Assembly: GCA_009746045.1 (NCBI GenBank)
Contig: RPFO01002184.1
Span: forward strand, 37,501 to 101,500
Direction of reading: 5' to 3'
Source of the DNA: Mesostigma viride
Taxonomy: Eukaryota > Streptophyta > Mesostigmatophyceae > Mesostigmatales > Mesostigmataceae
DNA: 64,000 nucleotides
In this document: positions 22,163-33,680 of the stretch, piece after piece
Layout of the letters: each line of letters opens with the position of its first letter
How positions within the stretch are numbered: position 1 is the stretch's first letter
The notes under the pieces: generated by a model
Seen by the model: the letters and a program-made list of their open reading frames with translations, nothing else
What the model was told of the DNA's origin: nothing
The model's database searches: none
Program-made: the position numbers and the translations under genes

Positions 22163-24999
22163 CTAGAGCTTGTGCAGGGTTTTATATTCCTGCAGCAGGC
22201 GACTACACCCATCTAGCTCACTCTCCGTATACCAAACCTTATCTACTTCACTACGAGCATACATCCACTTCACTTTATACTGACGCTGGGTACCGCGGCC
22301 CTTTTTGATATCTCTATGGGCCACGATGCTTTCTACTTCGTCTTCTACTTCCCCAGTGTCAGGGTTATGCTCTAAAGGGGCAGGCGCTAACTCCCTGCCA
22401 GCGAACGTACTAGGATGGTACAGTTTAAGCTGGCTCCTATGGAAGGTGTTTGAATGCGTTTGCCAAGAGGTAGGGATATCGACTTTATAAGAAATTTCCT
22501 ACCCTAGACAACACATGGAAGGGTCCTAAGAAGGCGGGCCTAAGTTTGACCTTCAGTTCTGCTTCAAACTTATGAGCAAAACGGCCAACACGGGGGCCTT
22601 CTACTAATACTAGATCTCCTATTTCTATCTCAGGTGCTCGTCTATCTAAGGAGGCACGCAACCTAGCAAGGTACTTAGCCTGAGCTTTTTGGTACCCTGA
22701 GATCGCGTGGTCATGAGCAGTTTTCATTCTATCTAGTAAGGACTGTACACCTTCTACAGTATCTCGGGACACATCATCCTTGTCCCGTAGAGGACTAGCT
22801 AAGAGAGAGGTAGGGGTAAGGGGCTGTCTACCAGTATCTAAGAAGAAGGGCGTATATCCATGCGCAGCTTGGGGACAATTGTTGAGGGAGAACTCTACCA
22901 AACATAAATAATCCTCCCAATCACTACCCGAGCCATTAACATAGTGCCTAAGCGCTTCTTCTACTACCCTATTAAGACGCTCTACTAAATGAGAGGAGGA
23001 GGAGTGGTAGGCAGTACCGTAGGTAACCTTGGTACCGATGGCAGCGAAAAACTGCTGCCAAAAATCTGAGGTAAATAATTTATCCTTATCACTAATAAAC
23101 TGCCTACTCAATCCATGATATCTATATACATTATTGAGGTATAGGCGTGCGCAATCACGTGCGGTGAGTTCTAAAGGACACGGCACAAGATGGCACATAC
23201 GAGTAAAACGATCTATGAACACAAGGATTTGGGCATTGCCCCTATCATTCTTTCTAAAAGGTCCTACAAAATCCATCATGATAGAATCCCAAGGCATGAT
23301 GGGGTCAGGCAAGGTCCTAGGTTCTGCTATCTGTCCTACATTATTGGGTTTCATTTCCTGGCAAGATTGACAAGTTCTAACATACTCATCTACATCCTTA
23401 TAAAGGGAAGGCCAGTAATAAGAGCGGGCTACTAGGTCCCGTACCCGTTTACCACCCTGATGAGCAGCTAAGTCATGCAACTCAAAGAGCAAGGAGGAGC
23501 GACAGATAGGAGGGACATACAGGCGCCATTGAGGGGGAGAATCTGCTATCTGCACATATAAAAACCCACCTACAAATTTACAAGGGTGCTTGCCTAATTG
23601 TTGGGGATGTGCAGCAATGGCAGCTAATGCTTCCGGCTCAGTGGCCGTAAATCTACTAATAAGGCGTTCAAGATCAGAGGTAGGCATCGCTACAGAAGTA
23701 TCCAGAACAGGTTTAAAGAGATCTCCTACCGCCTTGCCAAAGAGAAGGGGAGGTCCTAGAGGGACTACGTTTTCATAAGACTTTCCTGACCTAGTCGCTA
23801 TATGGCTAAGCGGTATAGAAATTTTATTTTTCCCCTCCCCCCCCACCGAGGCCACGGGAAGGGCCTCACACGGGAGAGAGAGTCCTACGTGAGAAAGGAG
23901 ATCAGGCATGCGAACAGCTGTATGAAAGAGGTAGGCATAGGATTCATCATCAGGTAGTTCACCATAAGGGGTTACACCCATAGTAGTAGGAACTAGAGTA
24001 GTATTGAGAACATCAAGGTCCTCGAAGAAGGAATAGTCTGCACGACGAGAGAGTGCATCTGGTACTATGTTATCTACACCCTTGACATACTGAAGTTTAA
24101 AAGGGGAAAACTGTGCTAAAAATTCCATCCAGCGCGCTTGCCGAGGGGTAAGGTTGGGTTGGGAGAGAAGATGGGTAAGGGGACGATGATCCGTTTGGAT
24201 AACTAACCTATAAGGATCTAGCTCACAGGGTTCATTCAGGCAGACATCAAATTGAGCACCTTTAAGGAAGTGCTGCCACGCGTGGCAACAATACACCACA
24301 GCTAAGAGTTCCTGCTGGTGTACGGGATAGTTACGCTCCGCAGGGAGCATTGTCCTAGAGATATACTCAATTGGCTGTAAGCCCTGACCCTGATCCTGGA
24401 GAAGGACACCACCTATAGCTACTTTACTAGCATCTGTAGCCACAACAAAGGGTTTAGTAGTATCCGGTAGGATGAGTACAGGAGGGGAAAGGAGTAGGGA
24501 TTTTAGGCACTGAAAAGCCGACTGACATTCACTACTCCAAACAAAGGGGATATCCTTCTTTAATAAATGATTAATAGGGGCTGCTATAGTTGCGAAACGC
24601 GGGATAAAACGCCTATAGTAAGAAGCAATTCCTAGGAAACTACGTACACCTTTAACGTCGGTAGGAGTAGGCCATTCCTGAATTGACTTAGTTTTATCCG
24701 GGTCGGTAGCGACCCCGGCATCTGACAGAACGTGCCCTAAAAATGGGACACTCCTACCCGAACGCACTTTAGCACGGCGCGCCCACAAAGAATTTTCAGC
24801 CATTATTTCTAATACTTTCTTTAAATCACGTAGGTGCGTTTCAAAATCAGGAGAGTAAATAAGAATATCATCTAAGTAAGCTTGAGCACAAGAACGGTCA
24901 TGCTCAGATAAAGAAACAGAGGAGAAGGAAGGATCCTTTAAATCAGAGGACACTGAGGAAGGTGAGAATTTCCCATAACAGGTCTAAGCACTTCATTCA
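22163..24999 (-). pseudogene. Gypsy Pol C-terminal part: RT, RNase H, integrase, chromodomain
   Basis: From the N-terminus: RT catalytic box QAYLDDILIYS, FLGHVLSDAGVATDPDKTK, RNase H (FVVATDASKVAIGGVLLQ; TDHRPLTHLL), integrase zinc finger (HDLAAHQGGKRV...CQSCQ), integrase core (MMDFVGP; ISDKDKLF; SSHLVERLNR), then a chromodomain in a shifted frame (EVESIVAHRDIKKG, QYKVKWMYARSEVDKVWYTE). Chromodomains of chromoviruses are thought to steer integration to modified chromatin. Breaks: two single-base shifts near 25,005 and 24,965 just before the catalytic box, and one near 22,487 before the chromodomain. Stop at 22,163-22,165. Confidence 0.9.
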
Positions 25000-26272
25000 T
25001 TAACATTTGAAAGAGGCAGGAGAGTTACAGAGTCCCATAGCCGCTACTCTAAACTGGTAATGCCCAAAAGGGGTAGCAAAGGCGGTTTTGTGGCAATCCT
25101 CAGGAGCTATACGTAGTTGCCAAAAACCATCCGCACAATCTAGTACTGTGAAACAGGTAGAACCTTTAACCTTATTAAATATATCATCAATACGAGGTAG
25201 AGGGTATTTAGACTTCACAGTAATATCGTTTAACTTCCTATAATCAGTAACTAGGCGAAACTTGCCATTTGGCTTAGGAACTAACAGGACACCAGCTGAG
25301 TAGGGGGAGTTACTGGGCTCTATCAATCCTGCTTCTAATAATGACACTAAAATCTGTTTTAGTTCCTTTAACTCGGTAGGGCCCATTCTATACATCGGAG
25401 AGTGCGTAGGAACTGCACCGTCCTTGATAACTACACGGTGTAAAACAGAACGAGGAGGAGGATAAGAAGGAGTCTTTTCTTCAAATACTTTTGAGGAATC
25501 TATCACAGCCATGTATCTGACTATTTCATTTTCAGTAAATCCCACTCCTATTGTATCCACTGTATTTACATCTATATCCACACTATTATTAGTGATAGGT
25601 ATCTCCTGTACTTCTAACTGAAGGAACATACATAATAGGTATCCATATTCCTTTAGTTCAGATCTCAATTCGTCATTGGACATTAATACTTCAGGTATAG
25701 GTCTCACAGGAGGATCAACAGGTGTAGGAGGAGTAATATCTACCAAGGATAAATTTTCTAATCTATAATGACGTTCTGGTACCCAGTAAGAGCTATCTGG
25801 AAACCAAATGACCATAGTATCATAATTAATAGTGATTTTATTATCCTGGTGCCAATCTAATCCTAGTAATACATCAGCTGTAGTGATAGGGCCTATAGTG
25901 GCCGTCAGGTTGACCGTACGTCCTTGTATGACCAGGGGAAGGGACACCGTACCCGGGGAATGACTGGTGCGACCGTCAGCATAATGGACAGTGACAGTTT
26001 TTGTGTGAGGGGTAGGGACTAGTCCTAAACGCCTAACTAGGGCCTCGCTCACAAAGGAGCTAGCCGCACCGCTATCCACTAACACAGAGACATTCAAGAG
26101 TTCATCAGCATGCAGGAAGGGGTCTACAACAGTATGAGGGACGGTTAAGCCACCATTCAAGAACATAAGAGGACGCACACGTAGTGGTAGGGATGATTCA
26201 GCTCCTACAGAGGTTATAAAAACAGGCAAACAAAAATTATTATCTGGGGTACTATCTAAGGACCTGTCCAGG
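25000..26272 (-). pseudogene. Gypsy Pol N-terminal part: protease and RT fingers
   Basis: Aspartic protease VLVDSGAASSFVSEALVRR with the flap-distal motif DVLLGLDWH, then RT blocks TELKELKQILVSLLEAGLIE, NGKFRLVTDYRKLNDI, YPLPRIDDIF and FATPFGHYQFRVAAMGLCNS. The frame meets the end of Gag at a run of five G (near 26,275) with a one-base offset, consistent with a Gag-Pol fusion broken or shifted there. The downstream break near 25,005 separates it from the catalytic box. Confidence 0.88.
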
Positions 26273-26700
26273 TTACCCCCGGCTGACAGGCCTACTGTTC
26301 CCCCTCCCCCCCAAATCCATAGGAACTAACCCCGAAGAAGACCCTGGCGGAAAAGCCACTGCTGGAGGGTCACGAGGGATTGAAGAGGGTGCGGGAGCCT
26401 GATTATCATAGGGGAACCCTGGGGATCCTGTCTGCACAGCATTCAGCCTACTAGGGGTAGCTGAAGGAATGCGTCCTGAAGTGGGACGAATAGGAGCACG
26501 CTGAGGGGGACGAGGAGGGCGAGCGTCGGGATGAGGGGGAGCACCCGAAAGGAACTTGGGGCACTCACGTTTAAGATGGCCTACTTCCTTACAATGATAG
26601 CAGGTGATATGAGAGACATCCAGAGCTGAAAGGTCAGTCACACAGATATCTAATTCTTCTACATAGGAGTTCTCCTCCTCGGGGGTAAGGCTAATATTAT
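26273..26700 (-). pseudogene. Gypsy Gag C-terminus with CCHC knuckle
   Basis: It contains LTPEEENSYVEELDICVTDL and the knuckle CYHCKEVGHLKREC, followed by a Pro/Arg-rich tail. It is the continuation of the Gag frame at 29,075-27,755 after the LINE insertion. The knuckle binds genomic RNA. Confidence 0.85.
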
Positions 26701-27743
26701 AAAAATATAATTACTTACAGCAGAGTGAAATCACTCAAACCAAAGCAAACGCCCAGCTATAAACCTATATACAGAGCCATGTCAAAGGCTGCTCTATACT
26801 ACGATAAGACCAATGGAAACGCCTAACGGGAGGAACCTAATAGCCCTGCTGCACCGCAAAATCAGCCCGCGTACGGCGGAGCATGATGTCAGCCATGGCC
26901 CGAGTCAGCGCCACCGACAAGCGCTGACGCCAATATGACGTCCAGGTCCGCGCCGACCATGGGGCCCGCTGGCCCTCCAGGTCCAGCCGGTCCTCCCGGA
27001 GCCGGCAACACTCCTTGAAGAAGGCGGAGGTCAGGGGCCCCATGGCCCCAAACTCCTCCAGGACAAAGGGCACCACACGATGGTGCCCGACGTCGCCGTA
27101 GGCCAGGAGCTTGGCCCGCTCCGCCCGGTCCGCCGTGTAACCTGCCGTGAGGGAGGCCCCAGCCACGTGGCTAAGAGCCAAGGGCCGCGCCACCGAAACG
27201 TCAATAAGCAGATGCCGGCCACCCCCCTCAAAGTCCAGCACCACGATGTCAGGCCGGTGGTTGGGGGAATAGAAGGCAGCGCCATCCGCATCCTCGGACC
27301 GGATGTTCGCGTGGGGGAAAACCGACCGGATCATGGCGAGCACCACCGTCAGGAGGACAGTGTGCAAATACAAATACCAATTCTGATTCTGTTGGCCCCC
27401 CATGCAGGCAAGGTAGTGAGTCCCCGTGGGATCCAGCGGCTGCCCACAGCTACCACAAGGCCGCCCGGCCGGAACAAGAGGCTGCGGGGCAAATAGCTGG
27501 TGCCGGAGCGCCACCGAGTAGTGGCTGGGAGCCAAGGCGAATGGGGGGGCCATGGGAAGAGCACGAAGGTACGCCGAGCCCACACTCCGCAAGGAAAGCG
27601 AGAACAGCCACGCACGTCCCTGGGCGTTGAGGTCCGCGAAAAGAGCAATCCAATCAGCCGTGTGCAGAATACCCGCGTAGGTTTTCTGGTGTTTATCGAT
27701 GACGCGAGCAGGGAATGCGGCGGGAGATTGAACGGAGGCGACC
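26701..27743 (-). mobile_element. 5'-truncated LINE inserted in Gypsy Gag
   Basis: Flanked by an 11-bp duplication GCTAATATTAT (26,690-26,700 and 27,744-27,754). Read on the minus strand, it starts mid-ORF, has a stop after GYC-less QQGY, and a 3' UTR ending GTAAGTAATTATATTTTT without a long poly(A). The last 215 bp are nearly identical to 47,532-47,750. This family is distinct from LINE A. Confidence 0.9.
26837..27743 (-). pseudogene. C-terminal ORF2 domain of the truncated LINE
   Basis: About 300 codons, open to the truncated 5' edge. It carries a Cys/His motif CGSCGQPLDPTGTHYLAC followed by NHRPDIVVLDFEGGGRHLLI, then DVSVARPLALSH. The RPD...D...DV spacing is that of the PD-(D/E)XK-like domain found at the C-terminus of many non-LTR ORF2 proteins. 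The end ...LSVALTRAMADIMLRR matches the QR-S-A-x-xRxNA-like ending of that group. The frame is intact over its length, so the insertion is recent. Nuclease activity is inferred, not shown. Confidence 0.75.
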
Positions 27744-27754
27744 GCTAATATTAT

Positions 27755-29075
27755 TAATACGGGAACGGGTAGGAAGAGAAGGCGTGGAGAAGAAATCTGC
27801 TACTCGTAAAAGATGCTGGCGCACATGCTTGAGGGGCAGGTCAGTAAAACGGTAGGCAGAGAACTGGCGCTTGACTTCACGCAATAAGGGTCTACTGAGG
27901 CCCTGAAGGAAGCGGGCACGTACTTCTGCGCCCGACAAATCCCTAATTCGTACCATCTGGGCATCAAACTCTTTCATATATTCTTTGAAGGACTTGGTAC
28001 CCTGCTGCAAGGTGCCAAAGGATAATCTATCCTGCCAATCTGCATCGGGAGGGACTAAATGGTTCTCTAAACGCTTGAACAATTCTGCTACCGAGTTTGG
28101 GTAGGCATGAGAGGCAAGAGACTCACACTGGATGAGGTTAGCAAGTTCAGGAGTTATGCAGGTAGTAAGATAATGAGGGACTAGTACAGCATCAGAGAGG
28201 CGCCACCTATTGTGGTTCTGCCAGGACTCTGTGTTCTGGGTGAGCAACATAATGAAAGTGAAAAACTGTTGAGGGGAAGACTTGACATCCAGCTTAGGAA
28301 GGTTGGCAAAGAGGGGAAGAGCAGGAGGCTTAGGGGGATTAGAAGAATCAGTTTTTCCCATGGGGCCACTATCTTCCACTGCTACATAAGCGGGATAGAA
28401 GGAAGGGATAGGAAAAGTCTTGGGTAGGGGTCTAGAGGGAGCCACCGTTTCAGGATGGTGCCCATAGGAGAAGGGAACAGTATATTGCTCACGAAGAGAT
28501 GAATAGGCAAAATGATCATAATTCCTATCATCTAGGGGCATGGTACTGAAATCATTATTAACTTCTAAATCAGCCACACGGGTAGGGACCTGGGCAGCCT
28601 CATAGGCCGTCTCAGGGTAGGACCAGGAAGCAGGTGGGTAAAAGGGAACTGCACTAGGGCGCCCAGAAGGGCCGACAGGGGCCGAGGTACGACCCGTGTT
28701 AATAGCAGGCATTGAAGGCACAGGGTGGGAAGGAGGCCTAGAAGCATTGTTAGTGTGTGAGGACCTGCTGGAGGGGTGAGCCAAGGTTGCAGAAGGGGCA
28801 GGGGCCTGGTTCACAACAAAAGAAGGTTCATCACTAAATCTGACTTGGGAAATACGTTGTTCATAGGTAGGTGGGGTAATTGAGGGACGACGGCGACCAC
28901 CAGCAACAGGAGAAGGAGGTGAGGTACGCAGAATACCTTGAGGGGTGAGATGGTGTACCGTTTCCAAGGAGTCCCGTCGGTTACCACGAGTATTGTCATT
29001 GTTAGTGTTATTAGTAGTAGTATTATTATTATTATTGGTAGGTATAGGCGACATATCTCCACCCACTGGATCCAT
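27755..29075 (-). pseudogene. Gypsy Gag N-terminal and capsid part
   Basis: ATG at 29,075. It has an Asn/Thr-rich start from AAT/AAC repeats, a long disordered Pro/Ser region, then a retrotransposon-Gag-type capsid domain: PQQFFTFIMLLTQNTESWQN, WQDRLSFGTLQQGTKSFKEY, RARFLQGLSRPLLREVKRQF. The LINE insertion at 27,743/26,701 cuts it 10 codons after RVADFFSTPSLPTRS. Gag builds the particle. Confidence 0.88.
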
Positions 29076-29166
29076 CTTTAATTACGTAAAGGAATAGGAA
29101 TCTAGAAGAAAGCAACAAAGGAAAAAGGAAAAACCTTGAAGGTATGCAGCAGGAACAAAATTAAAA

Positions 29167-29559
29167 TCAATCCTTTTTAACAACAGTAATGGATAGGGAA
29201 CCAAACTCCAAAGTGAGAGGAGTATCTGAAGCAGATGTAGATGCAGCCCGTTTAGGGGGAGAAGAAGGAGGGGTAGCAAAGACTAGAGCTTCTACAGGAG
29301 GACGACCATGAGGAATAGGGCGTACATGAAGGCCTAAATCTGTTTGGCTATGATCTATAAGGAACTGCTGAGCTTCTTCGAAGGACATAAATTTCTTGTA
29401 CCTAATTACGTTGTATACACGATTCTGAACGATCTTCCTAGCGTCGGACCAAGAAAGGAAAATGGAGGACCATTGAGGCGTAATCACTACGTAATATTTA
29501 GCTAGACTATTATCGCTAGAAGAATGGGAAGGAGCAGTAAAAGATCGCCGTTGGCTCAT
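29167..29559 (-). CDS. Small ORF with viroplasmin/RNase H1 N-terminal-like domain
   Basis: 130 codons from ATG 29,559. Residues about 21-65 read YYVVITPQWSSIFLSWSDAR ... YKKFMSFEEAQQFL. The pattern YYVV...G/S-IF-x-SW...YKKF-S-EEA-x-x-F is that of the RNase H1 N-terminal domain, also called the caulimovirus viroplasmin domain, which binds RNA-DNA hybrids or double-stranded RNA. The rest is Pro/Ser-rich. It lies between the 5' LTR and Gag, ending 92 bp before the Gag ATG. A role with the RNA-DNA intermediate is inference. Confidence 0.7.
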   Translation of the reverse strand: MSQRRSFTAPSHSSSDNSLAKYYVVITPQWSSIFLSWSDARKIVQNRVYNVIRYKKFMSFEEAQQFLIDHSQTDLGLHVRPIPHGRPPVEALVFATPPSSPPKRAASTSASDTPLTLEFGSLSITVVKKD

Positions 29560-30060
29560 GGTAACGCACCTTGTTGTTCTTGAGTAGTCACGATAGGAGT
29601 GGAAGGGGTAGGAGTCGACTTAGCTGGGTTATCTGGATCACCGAAATGACGAGGGCGGCAATGGTCCAGCGCTCGTAGTCCTAAAGTCAGCGACCCAGTG
29701 ACTTTCTGCGAGTGCGGCCGTCTAATGTACAGCAGCACGAAGGAAAAGGTGGAACCTACCCAGACGCTAATCGTCTCACTAACACCGAACCGAAAACATC
29801 ACCTATCTACGACAGTGAACCACTTTTCTAAGGAAAACAAGACGAGGAAAAGGAACTATCTAGAAAAGGATTTTCCGCTTCGAGCAGGTCTATCTTCTAG
29901 GCAGGGCGTGTCCTGAATCAGGCAGCACTACCCCCCCAGCTCGCAGGCGACCCGCCCATTACCTGTCAAGTAGGTGTCGTCTTCATTTTCCCAGCCGCGG
30001 AAGGGTTGATTCAATGACGTATGTTGCAAAGGATCGTCGTCTCGCTCTCTATCTAAACTA

Positions 30061-30072
30061 CCTCCGAGTCCA
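30061..30072 (-). other. Primer-binding site of Gypsy element
   Basis: The minus strand reads TGGACTCGGAGG one base inside the 5' LTR. TGG matches the CCA end of a tRNA. The cognate tRNA is not assigned. Confidence 0.65.
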
Positions 30073-30073
30073 T

Positions 30074-30645
30074 TGTTACGCCGCAAGCCTCGGCCGCCAC
30101 CTCTACCTCTACCGGTCCTGATACTACCTAAACTAGTGAGACCGCTTCTATTTACACCCCTAGCGAAAGACGACCGAGACGAACCAGATCTCAATGCATT
30201 TACATATGTACTACTGTAATATGCCATAGGCCATTTAATCAAACCCGTTTACTCCAGGAAAAGAGGAAGGAAACACAACTAAACTGCCGTGACCCAAGCC
30301 TATATGTGTTAATTCATTTAACACACGCCGAGTGCACACACAAGGGATAGAACGCGCATAAATGGTCACCAACGGTCCAACACGCTCGGGCCGACATGGC
30401 CCTCACCTACAGATGCACGCTGGTCCACTACATCTACTGATGCACGCTGGTCCACTACATTCTACCACAGGATCAGGACCACTAGTAAAGTACGCGGCGC
30501 GGCGCCCAACGGCACCCAATGTACCACAGTACTGTTACGAGGACAATAATGTCCCGGTAGGAGCCTAAACGTAAACCTGGGGACAACCGAGGCAAAAGAC
30601 CTAATTTACGTCCGTAACTACAACGAATTGTTACGCGACGTAACA
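30074..30645 (-). repeat. Gypsy 5' LTR
   Basis: Partner of 18,846-19,417, with TG...CA ends and TSD TACAC just outside. It should carry the element promoter. Confidence 0.92.
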
Positions 30646-33387
30646 TACACCCCTGCACAGCTGGCGGCAAGGAGCAAGCTCTGCGGAATCACGAGAAGGT
30701 CGTGAAGGTCCGGGAGGGGTACGTAGAGGGGGGAAAGCGTGTGCAGATGCGTATGAAGTCGGATGGTCGCTTTGCTGCCTTCTTTGACGGTGTTGAGATT
30801 AACACCACGGGTGCAGAGTCTCGTAGTGAGTCTCGTGGTGCGAAGCGTGCTGCCCCTGGTGGTTCCAGTAAGTAGACAACCCTACTCGTCGGCTCGCGGC
30901 TAACAGGCTTCGGGGACAGCCCCTAAACAGTCCCCTGTTCCACTCCCATGCCTCGACCTAGCCGTCGGGTGATAGACATGGTGGTGCCGGTATTTCGGGC
31001 TACAACTTCATCTGGCAACTGTCAGATTCGTAAAACCCGGCCAACGCGTGGTAGATTACCTACGCCTCGATCGGCGTTGTGCAATCACCCCCGAATACCC
31101 CGAGCAAGCGGCAGGCTCGCATCCTACGCTTGCAGGACAAAATCAATGCGATGAAAAGCACTATTCCGTCCGCTTCCCTCCCCCCCGTTCCATCCCCACC
31201 CCCACCTCCCGCTGCATGCATCCACGTACCCCCATCCCCTGGCATCGCCGTTCTCCCCTGTTGGGCCAGCAGGCATCCTTGGCCCTCGCAACTTTTAACG
31301 CACGTACATTGCTAGCAGATGGCGATCATAGCTACCGGGTAGAGGAGCTCGTCGCCTTTTGCATAGCCCATCGTGTGTCTATTCTAGGCCGCCGTGCAAG
31401 AGCATCGCCCGCAATGTTTCCTTGACAGGTGGGGCTCGCGCCCCTCCCCCGCCGCTTCACCCCGAGACGGCCGCCCGTCTCGGTGTTGCCGGACCCCCGC
31501 CGCCGCCTGCGCCCCGCCTCCTCGGCCGCGGACTACAAAGTCCCCGCTTTGCAGGAGGGCTGCCTTGCCACCGACGGCGCCGTCCACCCCTTCACTTTGA
31601 AGGAATTGGACGGCGCCCTTGCTCGCCTGCGCGGTATATACGACGCGCGGCGGTCGGTGCCGACCACCTTTCGGCTGAGTTGCTGAAGACCCCTGACCTT
31701 GCGGTGAGGGAGCTTCTGCTGGCGTTCTGCAACCGTGTCCTGCTCTCTGATGAGCCTCCGCCTGCGGAGTGGCAGACGGCCATCCGAGTCATGCTGTACA
31801 AGAAGGGCTCTGCTGCTGACCCCGGTCACTATCGGGGTGTCTGCCTCCAGAGCGCCGCGCTGAAGGTCTTCATGCGCATGATGCTGCAGTGACAGGCTCC
31901 GCGCCGCGCTGGACCCACACCTGGGACGTGAGTCTCAGATGGGTTTCCGTCGTGGTCGTAACACTGTCATGGCTGTGTTTGTCGCGCGCCGGTTGATGGA
32001 GGAGGTGCGTCGCCTTTGCCCTGACAGTTTGCCGCTAACTAGTCTTCATTTTTGTTGAATATATCAAGGCCTTTGACACGGTTACTATCCCAAGGTATCC
32101 AATACGAGGTAGCCATGGCTGTCGGAGCTCATAACTTTCACGTTTGAGCCCCGAATTCAGCTGTGAATATCACAATCGCTTCGTCTTTCTTGGACGCACA
32201 TGCTGATATAATTTTCCGAAGCTATAACGCAATATAATAATGACGAGCAAACGCCCTTTGCCGCAACGCAGCCTGGCGGCTGCGCTCGGCAATGAAACTT
32301 GAAAGTCCGTCTGCAGCTTCGGCAGCAGATTCGCCCTAAAGCCCGGAAGGCAGCGGTGACACTAGTCGTGCACTGGTGGTTGCCCGGCCCCCTCGATCAC
32401 GGGCTTGCCTCGCCCTCTGCATCGCCTGAGCCTAAACGCAGCCGCCCTGAGGATCCGCCCCCTGCCGAGCCGGGCTGGAAAGAAATCGACTTTGACGCCA
32501 AATCAGCCGCATGGTGGACACTGTCACTGCAACGCAGCGGCCCACCCATTTTATGAGCGCCGTGTTCTACGGGTCGCGCACCTCGCTTCTTGCCCTGTGC
32601 CAGCACCTTGACGTCCTCGGTCGCCTCACTCCGCCTGGCCGCGTGGTCGGCACTTTCGCTCCGAATCTGTCCAGCACCCCCGCCCCCGCCTTCAGCTCCT
32701 CGCCCTCTGCTCCCTCCTCGGTCGCTCTGTCGCCGAGATCTGGGCCCCCACTTCCATGAATTCCACCTCCGAAATCCGCTCCATCATCAACCAGGCCCTC
32801 TTGCAGCACGTGACACCCCTCGCCGCAGATGTGCATGGCGGCCATGGGTGGCACGGTGGCTGCCCGGAGAGCTTCCGCCCTCCTCTCCTCCACCACCACC
32901 GCCACCTCCAAGCTCCTCGCCTCCACCTCCACCACAACCGACGCCCTCACCGCCCAGCTCCGCGCCATCGACAAGCGCCTGCAGGACAATGCCATAGCCA
33001 TCGAATGCTTGCAGAACACCGCCGGCATCACTGCCCAGGCGGTGAAGGACATCGCCGCTCGGCCAGCCCCTGCTGCATGGCCCTGCCGGCGATGATCCTC
33101 CCATCCCGACCTGGGCGGACATGCTTAAGCAGCACGCCACCTCCACCTGACCTCTGCCGTCGCCGCCCAGCTTAAGCAGCAGACGCTGGACCTCCGCGAG
33201 GAGGCCGAGCTCGCCAAGCGCAGCCTTAACGTCATAGTCAAGCACTTCGACCCGCTGCAGGACGAGACCTCCGAGACCCTTGCCCTGGCGTTTGAGAACA
33301 AAATCCTTGTCCCCAACTCCCCATGGCTATCACTGGTAAGGGCAAGCCGCGGGGGGTGACCCACCTTCCCCGCTCGATCGCGGGGTG

Positions 33388-33410
33388 GGTGGTCCCACGC
33401 GGAATGGGGT
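33388..33410 (+). repeat. Left terminal inverted repeat of 29-kb element
   Basis: 23 bp perfectly matching the reverse complement of 62,527-62,549. It is preceded by the TSD CGGGGTG. Confidence 0.8.
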
Positions 33411-33680
33411 CATTTTTGGCGCATTTTGCAAGAAAAAAACGCTAGTTTCAATCGTCCGATATCTTTTTTTCGCGCGAATTTGGCGTCCGATCGCGTATTT
33501 TCGAGCTAATTTGGTGTCATAATGCTTAATTCATGTCAATTTGAGCGTACATTCCACATCGAGAGGCTTGAAAGTTAGTAATTCATGTAAATTTTACGTG
33601 GAGAGACTCGACATCATCCTAACCTTTGTATTAACCATAGGACGAGCATTGCCAGCGCATGTCCAAGTGCTAACTTTCCC

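Larger units (their letters stand above)
18846..30645 (-). mobile_element. Complete chromodomain Gypsy LTR retrotransposon
   Basis: LTRs of 572 bp (18,846-19,417 and 30,074-30,645) begin TGTTACG and end CGTAACA. TSD TACAC is at 18,841-18,845 and 30,646-30,650, inside LINE A ORF1. On the minus strand the order is primer-binding site, a small viroplasmin-like ORF, Gag with a CCHC knuckle, protease, RT, RNase H, integrase with chromodomain, a 766-codon extra ORF, polypurine tract, 3' LTR. A truncated LINE (26,701-27,743) sits inside Gag. LTRs look identical, so insertion is recent, but Gag-Pol has at least four single-base shifts. Confidence 0.92.
17807..30875 (+). pseudogene. LINE A ORF1, interrupted by Gypsy element
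   Basis: Parts: 17,807-18,845 and 30,651-30,875. It opens MEATTTPAAPETRSLDDVLA and has a Pro/Ala-rich N-terminus. A helical stretch includes LQALTSELKSVQGALKSLAA. The core shows NVAQLRQRNIILKNFEKG. Past the insertion comes EKVVKVREGYVEGGKRVQMR and a Ser/Arg end at TAG 30,873-30,875. It is analogous to, but clearly different from, ORF1 of the ORF1-only elements. Expected role: chaperone and RNA binding in retrotransposition. Frame changes occur near 18,180 and 18,450. Confidence 0.65.

Noticed and set aside
33353-33387. Alternative left end of the 29-kb element at 33,360 with duplication GGGGTGA
   Set aside because: Possible, but it would leave about 28 bp at the left with no counterpart at the right. 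The pair at 33,388/62,549 gives flush inverted ends and an exact 7-bp duplication.
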